Made by a program: the position numbers and the translations under genes. Below are positions 34,598 through 43,136 of a stretch of 64,000 nucleotides of DNA, piece by piece. How positions within the stretch are numbered: position 1 is the stretch's first letter; each line of letters begins with the position of its first letter. Source of the stretch: Pseudomonadota bacterium (GTDB lineage: Bacteria > Desulfobacterota > Desulfobulbia > Desulfobulbales > JAGXFP01); contig JAHJIQ010000065.1 of the NCBI GenBank assembly GCA_018823285.1, positions 1-64,000 on the forward strand, given 5' to 3'. Under the pieces are notes generated by a model that saw only the letters and a program-made list of their open reading frames with translations, ran no database searches and was not told the origin of the DNA.

Positions 34598-34616
34598 CGT
34601 GAGAGAAAATAAATCA

Positions 34617-36167
34617 ATGATTGAAAACAAGAGTAATGCCGGGAAGGTCTACCTGGTCGGGGCTGGCCCCGGTGACCCTGGTTTGATTACGGTGAAAGGT
34701 CTCGCCCTTCTCGGCAGGGCCGAAGTCCTGGTCTATGACCATCTTGCCAGCAAAAAACTACTGAAGCATGTGCCGGCAACGGCAGAACTCATTTATGCCG
34801 GAAAAAAGGGCAATGTCCACCATGCCTTCACCCAGGAAGAAATAAATCAGATCCTGGTCGACAAGGCCAGGGCAGGGAAGCTGGTGGTTAGGCTTAAAGG
34901 CGGGGACCCGTTTATCTTCGGCCGGGGGGGAGAGGAGATCGAAGAGCTGGTCGCTGCCGGCATCGCTTTTGAAGTAGTGCCCGGAGTCACTTCGGCGACC
35001 GCTGCCGCAACCTATGCCGGCATTCCGATCACCCATCGCGATTACACTTCTTCGGTTGCCTTTATCACCGGCCATGAAGACCCGACCAAAAAAGACAGCC
35101 GGGTGGCCTGGGACAAGATTGCAACCGGCATCGGCACCCTTGTTTTTTATATGGGGATCAAGAATCTTCCGACAATTGCCGAAAATCTGATCAAGCATGG
35201 TCGCCCGCCGGAAAGCAGGGTAGCAGTGATCCGCTGGGCCTCCACCCCGGAGCAGCGGACGGTGGTCGGCACCCTTGCCGATATTGCCGAAAAAGTGAAA
35301 AAGGAAGGGATTACCCCTCCGGCCCTGGTCGTGGTCGGCGAAGTGGTCAAGCTCCGTGACACGATCAGCTGGTTCGAGAAAAAGCCTCTGTTCGGCAAGA
35401 AGATCCTCGTCACCAGAACCAGGGCCCAGGCCAGCGAGTTGGTGATGCTGCTCGAAGAGAACGGGGCGGAGTGCCTGGAGGGATCAACCATCGCCCTCGT
35501 CGAGCCGGAAAGCTGGCAGGAAATCGATCAGGCATTACAGCATATGGCGGAGTATGACTGGCTTCTCTTCACCAGCATCAATGCCATAGAATTCTTTTTC
35601 AGAAGACTTTCCGAACTTGGGATGGATGGCCGCGATTTGAAGGGACCGAAGGTTGGCGTGGTCGGCACTGCCACCGCCGACACCCTCAGATCATACGGGA
35701 TCAAGGCGGACCTCCTGCCCGAAGAATTTACCGGTGAAGGGTTGGCCGAGGCGTTGATTGAAGCCGGTGTTCAGGGCAGCAAGGTGCTGATCCCGAGAGC
35801 CCAGGAGGCGAGGGAGGTCCTGCCGGAAAAACTTGCGGAGAACGGGGCCGTGGTGACAGTCGCTCCGGTGTATCGCAATATCAGGCCGGACGATTATGAA
35901 GCGGTCCGGACGGCCCTGGAGAATAAGGAAATCGATATGGTGACTTTCACCAGTTCTTCCACCGTCCGGAATTTCCTGGAAATGCTCAAAATCAGGGATG
36001 AAAAGGAGTTCAGGGAGCTGCTGGGTGAGGTGAAGGTGGCGGTCATCGGCCCGATCACCGCCCGGACCGCCGAGAAGAAAGGCCTCAAAATAGATGTGCA
36101 GCCCGAGGTGTACACCATCCCCGCCATGGTAAAAGCCATCACCGACTTTTACACCCTGCGGGTATAA
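34617..36167 (+). CDS. cobA-hemD: Fused uroporphyrinogen-III C-methyltransferase / uroporphyrinogen-III synthase
   Basis: This is a bifunctional protein of 516 residues. The N-terminal methyltransferase (about 10-245) has [34 protein letters not shown] and [16 protein letters not shown]. The C-terminal HemD-type domain (about 255-510) has [14 protein letters not shown] and [18 protein letters not shown]. It makes uroporphyrinogen III and methylates it to precorrin-2, feeding siroheme, cobalamin or alternative heme routes. I start at ATG 34617, because the upstream in-frame ATGs lie inside the hairpin. The last codons and the TAA stop come from a family B repeat (ACCCTGCGGGTATAAG). Confidence 0.93.
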   Translation: MIENKSNAGKVYLVGAGPGDPGLITVKGLALLGRAEVLVYDHLASKKLLKHVPATAELIYAGKKGNVHHAFTQEEINQILVDKARAGKLVVRLKGGDPFIFGRGGEEIEELVAAGIAFEVVPGVTSATAAATYAGIPITHRDYTSSVAFITGHEDPTKKDSRVAWDKIATGIGTLVFYMGIKNLPTIAENLIKHGRPPESRVAVIRWASTPEQRTVVGTLADIAEKVKKEGITPPALVVVGEVVKLRDTISWFEKKPLFGKKILVTRTRAQASELVMLLEENGAECLEGSTIALVEPESWQEIDQALQHMAEYDWLLFTSINAIEFFFRRLSELGMDGRDLKGPKVGVVGTATADTLRSYGIKADLLPEEFTGEGLAEALIEAGVQGSKVLIPRAQEAREVLPEKLAENGAVVTVAPVYRNIRPDDYEAVRTALENKEIDMVTFTSSSTVRNFLEMLKIRDEKEFRELLGEVKVAVIGPITARTAEKKGLKIDVQPEVYTIPAMVKAITDFYTLRV

Positions 36168-36283
36168 GTCTCGATGTCTCGCGAGCTCGCATTCGCCCAG
36201 GGGCATAAGTTTCGGATAAGCAGGCACGCTTTTCAACGTAACTAATCGGTACGGGCAGACGAGCTGCCCGACTTAAGCTTTAC
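36151..36283 (+). repeat. Family B dispersed hairpin repeat, copy B2
   Basis: ACCCTGCGGGTATAAGTCTC starts inside the 3' end of cobA-hemD and supplies its stop codon. The hairpin is GGGCAG-ACGAG-CTGCCC, a compensatory variant of GAGCAG/CTGCTC in copies B1 and B3. An extra stretch of about 50 bp lies in the middle. Confidence 0.8.
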
Positions 36284-36333
36284 CACGCCGACTCGTGATA
36301 CCAAGGCGTCCAACAATTCAGGACAGGATCGCG

Positions 36334-37557
36334 ATGACTCTTTCCGCGTTTCATCCCCTCTTTATTCTCGGATTTATTCTGGTTGCAGGTTATTTCGCCG
36401 GCAAGGGTGCCAATCTTCTCCGGCTGCCGAGAATCAGCGGCTATATTGTCAGCGGACTGGTTTTTTCGCCTTCAATCAGCGGTCTGCTCTCACTTCACCA
36501 GATCGAAGACCTTTTCAATTTCACCTCCGAAATCGCCCTTGGGTTCATCGCCTATTCCATTGGTGGAAGCCTGCTGATCTCAAGGATTCGGGGGTTGGGA
36601 AAAGAAATCTTGTGGATCAACTTCGCCGAGGGAACCGGCGCTTTTATCTGCAGCTGCCTCGCCGTTTATCTGTCGGGACACTTTCTCCCCGGGATCATCA
36701 GTGAAAACGGCAGCACCTTCCTCTCGGTGATCCTTGTTCTGGGGGGCATTTCGGTTGCAACCGCCCCGGCAGCAACCATGGCGGTTCTCCATGAACTCCG
36801 GGCCCGGGGCCCCCTCACCACCACCCTGCTCGGGGTTGTCGCATTGGACGACGCCCTGAGCATCATTATTTTTGCCGGCGCCATCACCATCGCCGGTCAA
36901 CTGCTGTTCAGCAGCACGGACGTTTCTCTTGTTCTGCAGGGGATTATGACTATTGTCGGCGCTGTGACGGTTGGTCTGGCGGCGGGACTTGTTTTCAGCA
37001 AATTTCTCGACCCGTCGAAACGGCCTGAGGCCAATTTCATGCTGACCCTCGGGGTGATCTTTCTGGTCAGCGGTTTAGCTCATAAGTTAAATTTTTCGCC
37101 ACTCCTGGCCAATATGGTGACCGGGTTTGTCATTATCAACAAGGTCAGGCACGCTGATGATTTATTCCATCAACTGGATATTATCGAGGAAACCGTGTTC
37201 TGTCTGTTTTTCACCCTTGCCGCCGCCCATTTCGACATGAAGGTTTTCGCCACGTCCGCCTCTCTCGGCATGATCCTTCTCGTCGGACGATTTGCCGGCA
37301 AACTGGGCGGCACCTATATCGGCGGCAGAATTGCCAAAGCTTCACCCCTGATCTACCGAAATCTCGGCATGGCCCTTTTGCCGCAGGCAGGCCTTTCTCT
37401 GGGGCTGATCTTTCTTGCCCGGCCGATATTGCCGGCAGAGGTTTTCGATGTTTTGCTCAGTGCGATGCTGGTCTCAATCATCCTGAATGAAATTATTTCC
37501 CCGCCTCTGGTGAAATGGGCGATTATGAACGCAGGCGAGACAAATAACGACAGGTGA
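36334..37557 (+). CDS. CPA2-type cation/proton antiporter
   Basis: This 407-residue membrane protein has about 12 hydrophobic segments and belongs to the KefB/NapA-like Na+/H+ exchanger family. Conserved blocks include LRLPRISGYIVSGLVFSP in helix 2 and TLLGVVALDDALSIIIFAGA, with paired Asp residues at the expected ion site. There is no RCK/TrkA-N domain at the C-terminus, so regulation is probably separate; the CBS protein encoded 4 bp downstream is the likely partner. I start at ATG 36334 after ACAGGA. A GTG at 36295 would extend it into the family B repeat region. Confidence 0.88.
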   Translation: MTLSAFHPLFILGFILVAGYFAGKGANLLRLPRISGYIVSGLVFSPSISGLLSLHQIEDLFNFTSEIALGFIAYSIGGSLLISRIRGLGKEILWINFAEGTGAFICSCLAVYLSGHFLPGIISENGSTFLSVILVLGGISVATAPAATMAVLHELRARGPLTTTLLGVVALDDALSIIIFAGAITIAGQLLFSSTDVSLVLQGIMTIVGAVTVGLAAGLVFSKFLDPSKRPEANFMLTLGVIFLVSGLAHKLNFSPLLANMVTGFVIINKVRHADDLFHQLDIIEETVFCLFFTLAAAHFDMKVFATSASLGMILLVGRFAGKLGGTYIGGRIAKASPLIYRNLGMALLPQAGLSLGLIFLARPILPAEVFDVLLSAMLVSIILNEIISPPLVKWAIMNAGETNNDR

Positions 37558-37561
37558 ATCT

Positions 37562-37987
37562 ATGAAAATAAAAGAGATCATGGAGCATATCAAGGACCGG
37601 GAACTTCCTTGTGTCTCGAGCGATAGCGACATCGGCGAAGTGATCCGGGTGGCGGTTCGTTTTCCCCATACCCGCCTGGTTTATGTGGTCGACGAGCAGG
37701 GCCGGCTCCTTGGCGCAATCACCATCGGCTCGCTGATCCGGCATCTGTATCCATATCATTATAATGACAAGATCCACCCTCGGGATATCCTGCGGAACAT
37801 CCATGTCGAAAAGGCCGCCCATCTCATGAGCAGCGGCAACGTCAACGCTTCTCCCGATGAAACCGTGGATGCCGTTTTCAAGCGCATGGCCGGCACCGGG
37901 GCCAAGGAGATGGCGGTAGTTGACGGGAACGGCCGTATTCTGGCTGATATTACCGCGATCGATCTTCTGAAATATTATGAATTATAG
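37562..37987 (+). CDS. CBS-domain pair protein
   Basis: This 141-residue cytosolic protein consists of two CBS domains: DIGEVIRVAVRFPHTRLVYVV with LLGAITIGSLIRHLYP, and SPDETVDAVFKRM with MAVVDGNGRILADITAIDL. CBS pairs bind adenine nucleotides and gate transporters. The AGGTGA ribosome site overlaps the stop of the antiporter gene, so the two are almost certainly co-expressed and this protein probably regulates the antiporter. The 30-residue insert between the motifs (HYNDKIHPRDILRNIHVEKA) is the only unusual part. Confidence 0.9.
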   Translation: MKIKEIMEHIKDRELPCVSSDSDIGEVIRVAVRFPHTRLVYVVDEQGRLLGAITIGSLIRHLYPYHYNDKIHPRDILRNIHVEKAAHLMSSGNVNASPDETVDAVFKRMAGTGAKEMAVVDGNGRILADITAIDLLKYYEL

Positions 37988-38037
37988 GATATAGAGAATT
38001 TAGTGTTCATCGAATCATTACAATCAGGAAATTGTCC

Positions 38038-38319
38038 ATGTTCTGTGCTTTCTGCAAAAAAGGAATCCCCGCTGGAAGGATCATGTTTCGGGATGAGTGT
38101 GACCATTGCGGGCGGGATCTGCATATCTGCCTGAATTGTGCCTTTTATGATCCCAATGTATCTCGTGAGTGCCGGGAGCCGGCAATTCCCGATGCGGTGC
38201 ATGACAAGGAAAGAAAAAACCTCTGCGAATATTTTAAAATGAAGGGCGGAGAGAATGACGCGGCTTATGAATCGGAAAGTGAGGCCGCCCGTCGGAAACT
38301 TGAAGAGCTTTTTAAATAA
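38038..38319 (+). CDS. Small cysteine-rich probable zinc protein
   Basis: This is a 93-residue protein starting at ATG 38038 after AGGAAA; a TTG two codons earlier is less likely. Eight Cys are present: FCAFCKKG, CDHCGRDLHICLNCAFYD, ECREP and LCEYF. The pattern suggests two treble-clef or ribbon zinc sites. The C-terminal EDKER-like segment and EAARRKLEELFK tail are helical. I recall similar uncharacterised proteins in deltaproteobacteria but cannot name a function. It follows the CBS gene by 50 bp. Confidence 0.75.
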   Translation: MFCAFCKKGIPAGRIMFRDECDHCGRDLHICLNCAFYDPNVSRECREPAIPDAVHDKERKNLCEYFKMKGGENDAAYESESEAARRKLEELFK

Positions 38320-38555
38320 GAACCATTTTGGACAAAGCAGACCCTGCAATATGAGCAAAGGCCTGCATTCTTTCTTGCACATTATGCGCTATTCAGCGTG
38401 TTTCATATTCCTGTAAATAATCGCTGGCAAGGTTTTTTGGTGTCTGGGCAAGGATATGAGGTAACAGCAGGGATCCTCGTAATTTTCCGGTATTGAAATT
38501 CCCGGATAAATTTTATAACTTGAATCAGTTTGTCAGTCTCTACTGATGGACATTC

Positions 38556-38624
38556 GCCCTGCTATCCGAACATCCCCTTGCCATCTAATGTGGATGGATT
38601 TCGTTCGGGTGGCAGGGCCTTTTT
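38556..38624 (+). terminator. Long-stem terminator in the gap before nadC
   Basis: GCCCTGCTATCCGAAC (38556-38571) pairs with GTTCGGGTGGCAGGGC (38603-38618), with two G-T pairs. An inner CATCC/GGATG stem lies in the loop, and CTTTTTG follows. It ends transcription on the plus strand after the Cys-rich gene. The rest of 38320-38675 shows no gene. Confidence 0.6.
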
Positions 38625-38675
38625 GTATGGTGGCGGAAATGGATGCCACAGGGGGAGCAGTTTCTGCTTCTCATA

Positions 38676-39512
38676 TCATTTCGCACTCAACCGCATGCTG
38701 ATGTCACAGGCCGGTGCAGAATGGGTGAGGGCACCTACGGAGATGATATTGATTCCGGTTTCGGCAATGTCCCGAATCGTCTCCAGATTGACCCCTCCGG
38801 AGGCCTCAAGCAGTGCTCTCCCGGCGACAATTTCGACGGCCTCGCGCATCAGGTCGCAACTCATGTTGTCGAGCATGATGATCTCAACCCCGCAGGTAAG
38901 ACATTCCCGCACCTGAGCAAGACTTTCAGTTTCCACTTCGATCTTCAGAGTGTGCGGTGCCCGGGACCGTACCATTTCCACCGCCCTGGTGATCGACCCG
39001 CACGCCTCAATATGGTTGTCCTTGATCAGAACCCCGTCAGCCAGACTCATCCGGTGGTTATGGCCACCACCTGCCCGGACCGCATATTTCTCAAGAACCC
39101 TGAGGCCGGGGGTGGTCTTTCTGGTATCAACCACCGTCACGGGAAGGTCTTTTACTTTCTCCACATATCGGGCGGTCAGGGTGGCGATCCCGCATAATCT
39201 CTGGACCAGATTGAGGGCGACCCGTTCCGCTTTCAACAGGTCGAGAACCGGACCTTCGGCGCTCAGAATTTCATCCCCGACAGAAACTCCTGCCCCGTCC
39301 TGAATTCCCCGGCAGGTGATTGTTTCGTTCTGACAATAAAACACTTCCGGCGCCACGGTCTCAAGTCCGGCGGCTATAAAATCATCCTTGGCAATAAAGA
39401 TGGCCTTTCCCGGCTGGTCGGGAGGGAAAATCGGCTCGCTGGTAATATCTCCCTGGCCGATATCTTCCGCCAGAAAGCTTGTGATGATTTTCCGCAGATA
39501 CTGGCTGTCCAT
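38676..39512 (-). CDS. nadC: Nicotinate-nucleotide pyrophosphorylase (quinolinate phosphoribosyltransferase)
   Basis: This 278-residue enzyme makes nicotinate mononucleotide from quinolinate and PRPP in de novo NAD synthesis. Motifs: LAEDIGQGDITSEPI at the N-terminus, NLVQRLCGIATLT, VVDTRKTTPGLRVLEKYAV, HNHRMSLADGVLIKDNH, and the C-terminal EASGGVNLETIRDIAETGI. Length and order are typical. The adjacent genes are not NAD-related, so nadA and nadB lie elsewhere. The gene is convergent with the Cys-rich small gene, separated by the terminator. Confidence 0.96.
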   Translation of the reverse strand: MDSQYLRKIITSFLAEDIGQGDITSEPIFPPDQPGKAIFIAKDDFIAAGLETVAPEVFYCQNETITCRGIQDGAGVSVGDEILSAEGPVLDLLKAERVALNLVQRLCGIATLTARYVEKVKDLPVTVVDTRKTTPGLRVLEKYAVRAGGGHNHRMSLADGVLIKDNHIEACGSITRAVEMVRSRAPHTLKIEVETESLAQVRECLTCGVEIIMLDNMSCDLMREAVEIVAGRALLEASGGVNLETIRDIAETGINIISVGALTHSAPACDISMRLSAK

Positions 39513-39680
39513 AGATCAATTCTTCTTCATGGGTCATGGGTGGATGGGAAAAATCTGTTGATAATTGACAGATTATGAAAGAGGATACTATTTGGCAAGC
39601 ACTTTAACGGAGGAGAGGGTGATTGCTGTTTCTCCCGCCCCGAAAACTCGCTTTTCACCCCGCGGTGACTCACTTCAGTC

Positions 39681-39726
39681 CCCCTTGGGTACAAGTTTCG
39701 TATGGGCAGACAAGCTGCTCAACTCA
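39681..39726 (+). repeat. Family B repeat, shortened copy B4
   Basis: CCCCTTGGGTACAAGTTTCG followed by GGGCAGACAAGCTGCTCAAC. The GGGCAG/CTGCTC stem keeps pairing through a G-T wobble. The middle of the element is missing. It lies 35 bp before the DJ-1 gene. Confidence 0.65.
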
Positions 39727-39761
39727 ATTTTTACCGACTATCAACATGGAGGACCCCGAAA

Positions 39762-40328
39762 ATGTCGAGCAGGATACTCATTCCGATTGCCCCCGGCTGT
39801 GAAGAACTGGAAGCGGTGACCATGATCAATCTTTTCCGCCGGGCGGGATTTACGGTGATCACCGCCACCCTTGCCGACCAGGTCGGACCCGTTACCTGCG
39901 CCAGAGGAACGCTGATCATCCCTGAAACAACCCTTGACCAGGTGATGGCAAACGAGTTTGACCTGCTCGCCCTGCCCGGCGGGCAACCGGGGACCAACAA
40001 CCTGATGGCTGATGACCGGGTTCTGTCCCTGGTGCGATCAATGGCAGGCAAAGGGCGCCACATCGCCGCAATCTGTGCCGCCCCGATGGTTCTCGGCAAA
40101 GCAGGCATTCTCGAGGGCAAAAGCGCCACCAGTTATCCCGGATCCCTTGAAAAAATGGCACTGAAGAATGTTCGCATAAAGGACGCTCCGGTGGTGATTG
40201 ACGGCAGAATCATCACTTCCCGGGGACCGGGAACGGCAATGGATTTTTCCCTTGAAATTATCGAGATCCTGGCAGACACCGCCACCCGGAAATCTGTTGA
40301 GGCCGGTCTGCAAAGACCTTGCAGTTGA
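39762..40328 (+). CDS. DJ-1/PfpI-family protein
   Basis: This is a 188-residue protein starting at ATG 39762, 8 bases after GGAGGA. It is of the DJ-1/ThiJ/YajL type, starting RILIPIAPGCEELEAVTMIN, where the glutamate of GCEELE is the conserved acidic partner. The nucleophile Cys is in AAICAAPMVLGKAG near residue 106, and GTAMDFSLEIIEIL is the usual C-terminal block. Relatives act as stress-related chaperones or glyoxalase-like enzymes. A frame to 39702 only adds repeat-encoded residues. It stands alone between nadC and a hybrid kinase. Confidence 0.92.
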   Translation: MSSRILIPIAPGCEELEAVTMINLFRRAGFTVITATLADQVGPVTCARGTLIIPETTLDQVMANEFDLLALPGGQPGTNNLMADDRVLSLVRSMAGKGRHIAAICAAPMVLGKAGILEGKSATSYPGSLEKMALKNVRIKDAPVVIDGRIITSRGPGTAMDFSLEIIEILADTATRKSVEAGLQRPCS

Positions 40329-40443
40329 CAAACTTTTTTTAGCAGATTCAGGCCATGAGGTATTTGGTTGATTTGGCAGAGCTGTTTTTTATAGAATAAA
40401 GAGACCTGACAAAGCACTTAACCGAAATTTCTGGACTTTTATA

Positions 40444-42978
40444 ATGCCGAACGCATTGCTGATCATCGAAGATCCGGCCCAAAAAAAACAGGCTGAGGAT
40501 TATTTTGCCACAGAAACTTCCGATCTGGAATGCACCATCTCTTCTTCAACCCGAGAGGCTGTCGAAACCTTTCAAACCAGACCGGCCCAAATCATTATCG
40601 CTGATGTGAACGATCCAAAAAGTATCGATCAGCTGGTGCTGAATTTTCCAGCCACTCCGATTATCCTTCTTGTGAACAGGTCCGATGCCAGGGAGGCCTT
40701 CGCGGCATTGAATACCGGAGTTTCTGATTTTCTGATCAAGGACGGAAACGGAGAATTTCTGAAGGCGATCGACCCCGCAAGCCGGAAAACCCTGGCAATT
40801 TTCCATGACCGCGAGGCAAGCCGGAGAAAAAACGAGAAATTGCAGCACGAGCTTGATACCACCTTACGAAATCTTGAAAAGGAAACCACCAGCCACAAGC
40901 ATACCCTTCTGGAGCTTCTGAGAAGCAACGAAATCTATCGGAACCTTGTTGAAACCAGCTCCGATCGCACCTGGGAAATGGACATCAACATGCATTACAC
41001 CTTCAGCAGTTCCCAGGTTATTGACATGCTCGGCTACTCACCCGAGGAGACCATCGGCAGGTCTCCTCTTGATTTTATGACCATCGACAATGCGGCCAGG
41101 GCAAAAAATTCCTTTGCCGCATTCTATAAATCACAACAGCCTTTCTACCTGCAGGAAAATACTTTCCGGCACCGGGATGGCAGCGAAATGGTTCTTGAAT
41201 CCAATGCGGTGCCCCTCTTCAAGTCCTCCGGGGAATTCAAGGGTTTCAGAGGCGTTGACCGGAATATCACCAACCGGAAAATGGCCAGGGAAAAGCTCCG
41301 CAGAGCCCTGAAAATGCAGAAGACCGCCAACGACCTGATGAAAATCTCCCTTGAACCGGCTGTTTTCAAGGAACAGCTGCAGAACGCCCTGGATCTCATT
41401 CTCTCCTGTTCATTTGAGGGTCTGCAGAAAAAAGGGGCCATTTTTACCGTGGAAGATGAACCGGGAATGTTGAATCTTCAGGTCCACAAAGGGTTCTCGG
41501 AGGAGCAGACGGTCATCTGTCACAAGATCCCTTTTGGCACCTGTATCTGCGGCAGGGCTGCGGAAAACAGGAAAATAGGCGGCTTCAGGTGCGAGTCCGA
41601 GATTCACGACATCAAGATAAAAGGCGCCGAACCGCACAGTCACTGCTGTATTCCGATCGTCCGCGGGGAAGAGGTTCTCGGGATCATCAACCTCTACCTT
41701 GATATCGACCATAACTGGGGATCCGAGGAAGAGGAGTTTATGAAATCCCTCGGACAGTCAATGGCTTCGATTATCGTGAGACACCGGACCGACGAAAAGA
41801 ACAGAAAGCTCCAGGCCCAGGTGGCCTACAGAAAAAAAATGGAGACCATCAGCCGGATGGCCGGCGGGATCGCTCATGATTTCAATAACGTCCTGACCGC
41901 AATCAGCGGGTATTCACAGCTGATATTGATGGACTGCAAAAAAGGAACCACGCTTCATGAAAATGCTGAAATCATCAATGAATCGAGCCGGCGAGCGGCG
42001 GAACTGGTACGGCAGCTTCTGACCTTCAGCCAGGAACAGAGGACGATCCCCAGCAAAATATCCTTTAACGATATCCTGGACAAGCTTGCCGATGCCATCA
42101 GATCGATTGCCGGAGAAAATGTTACCACAACTTTCACCAGGGCCGAAAACCTCTGGGACATCAATATTGATTACGCCCAGATGGACCAGCTGATCATGAA
42201 TCTGGTTAAAAATGCCCGGGACGCCCTTGAGAAAAACGGCGGGAACCTGCAGATTGAGACCCGAAATATTTCCCTGGGCCATCAGTTTGCCAGATCCCAC
42301 CACGGTGTCAAACCCGGAGATTATGTTTTGGTAAGTTTCAAGGATGACGGCCCGGGAATTTCTCCCGAGGTCCGGGAGAAAATTTTCGAACCCTTCTTTT
42401 CGACCAAGAGCGAGAAAGGGCACGGCCTCGGTCTTGCCACCGTCTACGGCATTGTGAAGCAGAATAACGGCAACATCTTCGTAACCTCGGAACCTGGCAA
42501 GGGGGCGACTTTCGAGGTGTATCTTCCCAGAGCGGTTGAAGAAGGAGAAAAATCGACCATTTCAGTTGATCCGGAAATGGAAGGTGGCAAGGAAACGATA
42601 CTCGTTGTTGATGATGAAAAGGAAATCAGAAATTACGTGGAAAGAGTGCTTGGCGGTCTCGGGTATAATCTGCTGATCGCCGAGGACGGGGTCTCCGCCC
42701 TGGAATATTATGAAAACTACGGCGACACCGTCGATCTGCTCCTCACCGATGTCTATATGCCGCGAATGGATGGCATCGAGCTTGCCGCAAGGCTCAGGAA
42801 CCGGCAGGAAGACATCCGGGTCCTCTACATGTCGGGATTTGCCGACAACCCGGAAGTTCACCGGGATATCATAACCAGAGGCGCCAATTACATGAGCAAA
42901 CCAATCTCCCCGCAACGCCTCGCCTCCGCTGTCAGAATGATCCTGGACATGCCGACAGACAAGGCTGGACATGCATAG
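40444..42978 (+). CDS. Large hybrid sensor kinase: receiver-like, PAS, GAF, kinase, receiver
   Basis: This soluble kinase has 844 residues. Residues 1-125 look like a degenerate receiver ([26 protein letters not shown]). After a coiled coil come PAS/PAC (about 170-290) and GAF (about 310-455), the GAF with [15 protein letters not shown] and many Cys/His ([12 protein letters not shown]). The kinase core has [19 protein letters not shown] with His478, [21 protein letters not shown] and [11 protein letters not shown]. The C-terminal receiver has VVDDEKE, Asp in [13 protein letters not shown] and SKPIS. Its last two residues and the TAG stop come from a family A repeat. Cys-rich GAF residues might bind a metal or FeS group, which is inference. 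Confidence 0.94.
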   Translation: MPNALLIIEDPAQKKQAEDYFATETSDLECTISSSTREAVETFQTRPAQIIIADVNDPKSIDQLVLNFPATPIILLVNRSDAREAFAALNTGVSDFLIKDGNGEFLKAIDPASRKTLAIFHDREASRRKNEKLQHELDTTLRNLEKETTSHKHTLLELLRSNEIYRNLVETSSDRTWEMDINMHYTFSSSQVIDMLGYSPEETIGRSPLDFMTIDNAARAKNSFAAFYKSQQPFYLQENTFRHRDGSEMVLESNAVPLFKSSGEFKGFRGVDRNITNRKMAREKLRRALKMQKTANDLMKISLEPAVFKEQLQNALDLILSCSFEGLQKKGAIFTVEDEPGMLNLQVHKGFSEEQTVICHKIPFGTCICGRAAENRKIGGFRCESEIHDIKIKGAEPHSHCCIPIVRGEEVLGIINLYLDIDHNWGSEEEEFMKSLGQSMASIIVRHRTDEKNRKLQAQVAYRKKMETISRMAGGIAHDFNNVLTAISGYSQLILMDCKKGTTLHENAEIINESSRRAAELVRQLLTFSQEQRTIPSKISFNDILDKLADAIRSIAGENVTTTFTRAENLWDINIDYAQMDQLIMNLVKNARDALEKNGGNLQIETRNISLGHQFARSHHGVKPGDYVLVSFKDDGPGISPEVREKIFEPFFSTKSEKGHGLGLATVYGIVKQNNGNIFVTSEPGKGATFEVYLPRAVEEGEKSTISVDPEMEGGKETILVVDDEKEIRNYVERVLGGLGYNLLIAEDGVSALEYYENYGDTVDLLLTDVYMPRMDGIELAARLRNRQEDIRVLYMSGFADNPEVHRDIITRGANYMSKPISPQRLASAVRMILDMPTDKAGHA

Positions 42979-43122
42979 CGAACCGCATTCCCCGCAGCTC
43001 GAAGTCTGCGCTATCTGATGCGGGGTGGGTGTGCGAATCTGATGTCAGTACCCTTCCATACGGAGATACCCCGTGGCTCGAAGGCGCACTCCGTTTGCTA
43101 TCTTTCGCGGGGAGCTTCAATA
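42969..43122 (+). repeat. Family A dispersed hairpin repeat, copy A2
   Basis: It starts ACATGCATAGCGAACCGCAT, inside the final codons of the hybrid kinase, and ends GGGGAGCTTCAAT. The first hairpin loop is CTCGAAGTCTGCGCTATCTG; the second has the related CTCGAAGGC and GCTATCT. It lies between convergent kinase and pepF genes and may act as a two-way terminator. Confidence 0.9.
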
Positions 43123-43136
43123 ACAACCATTTTGTC

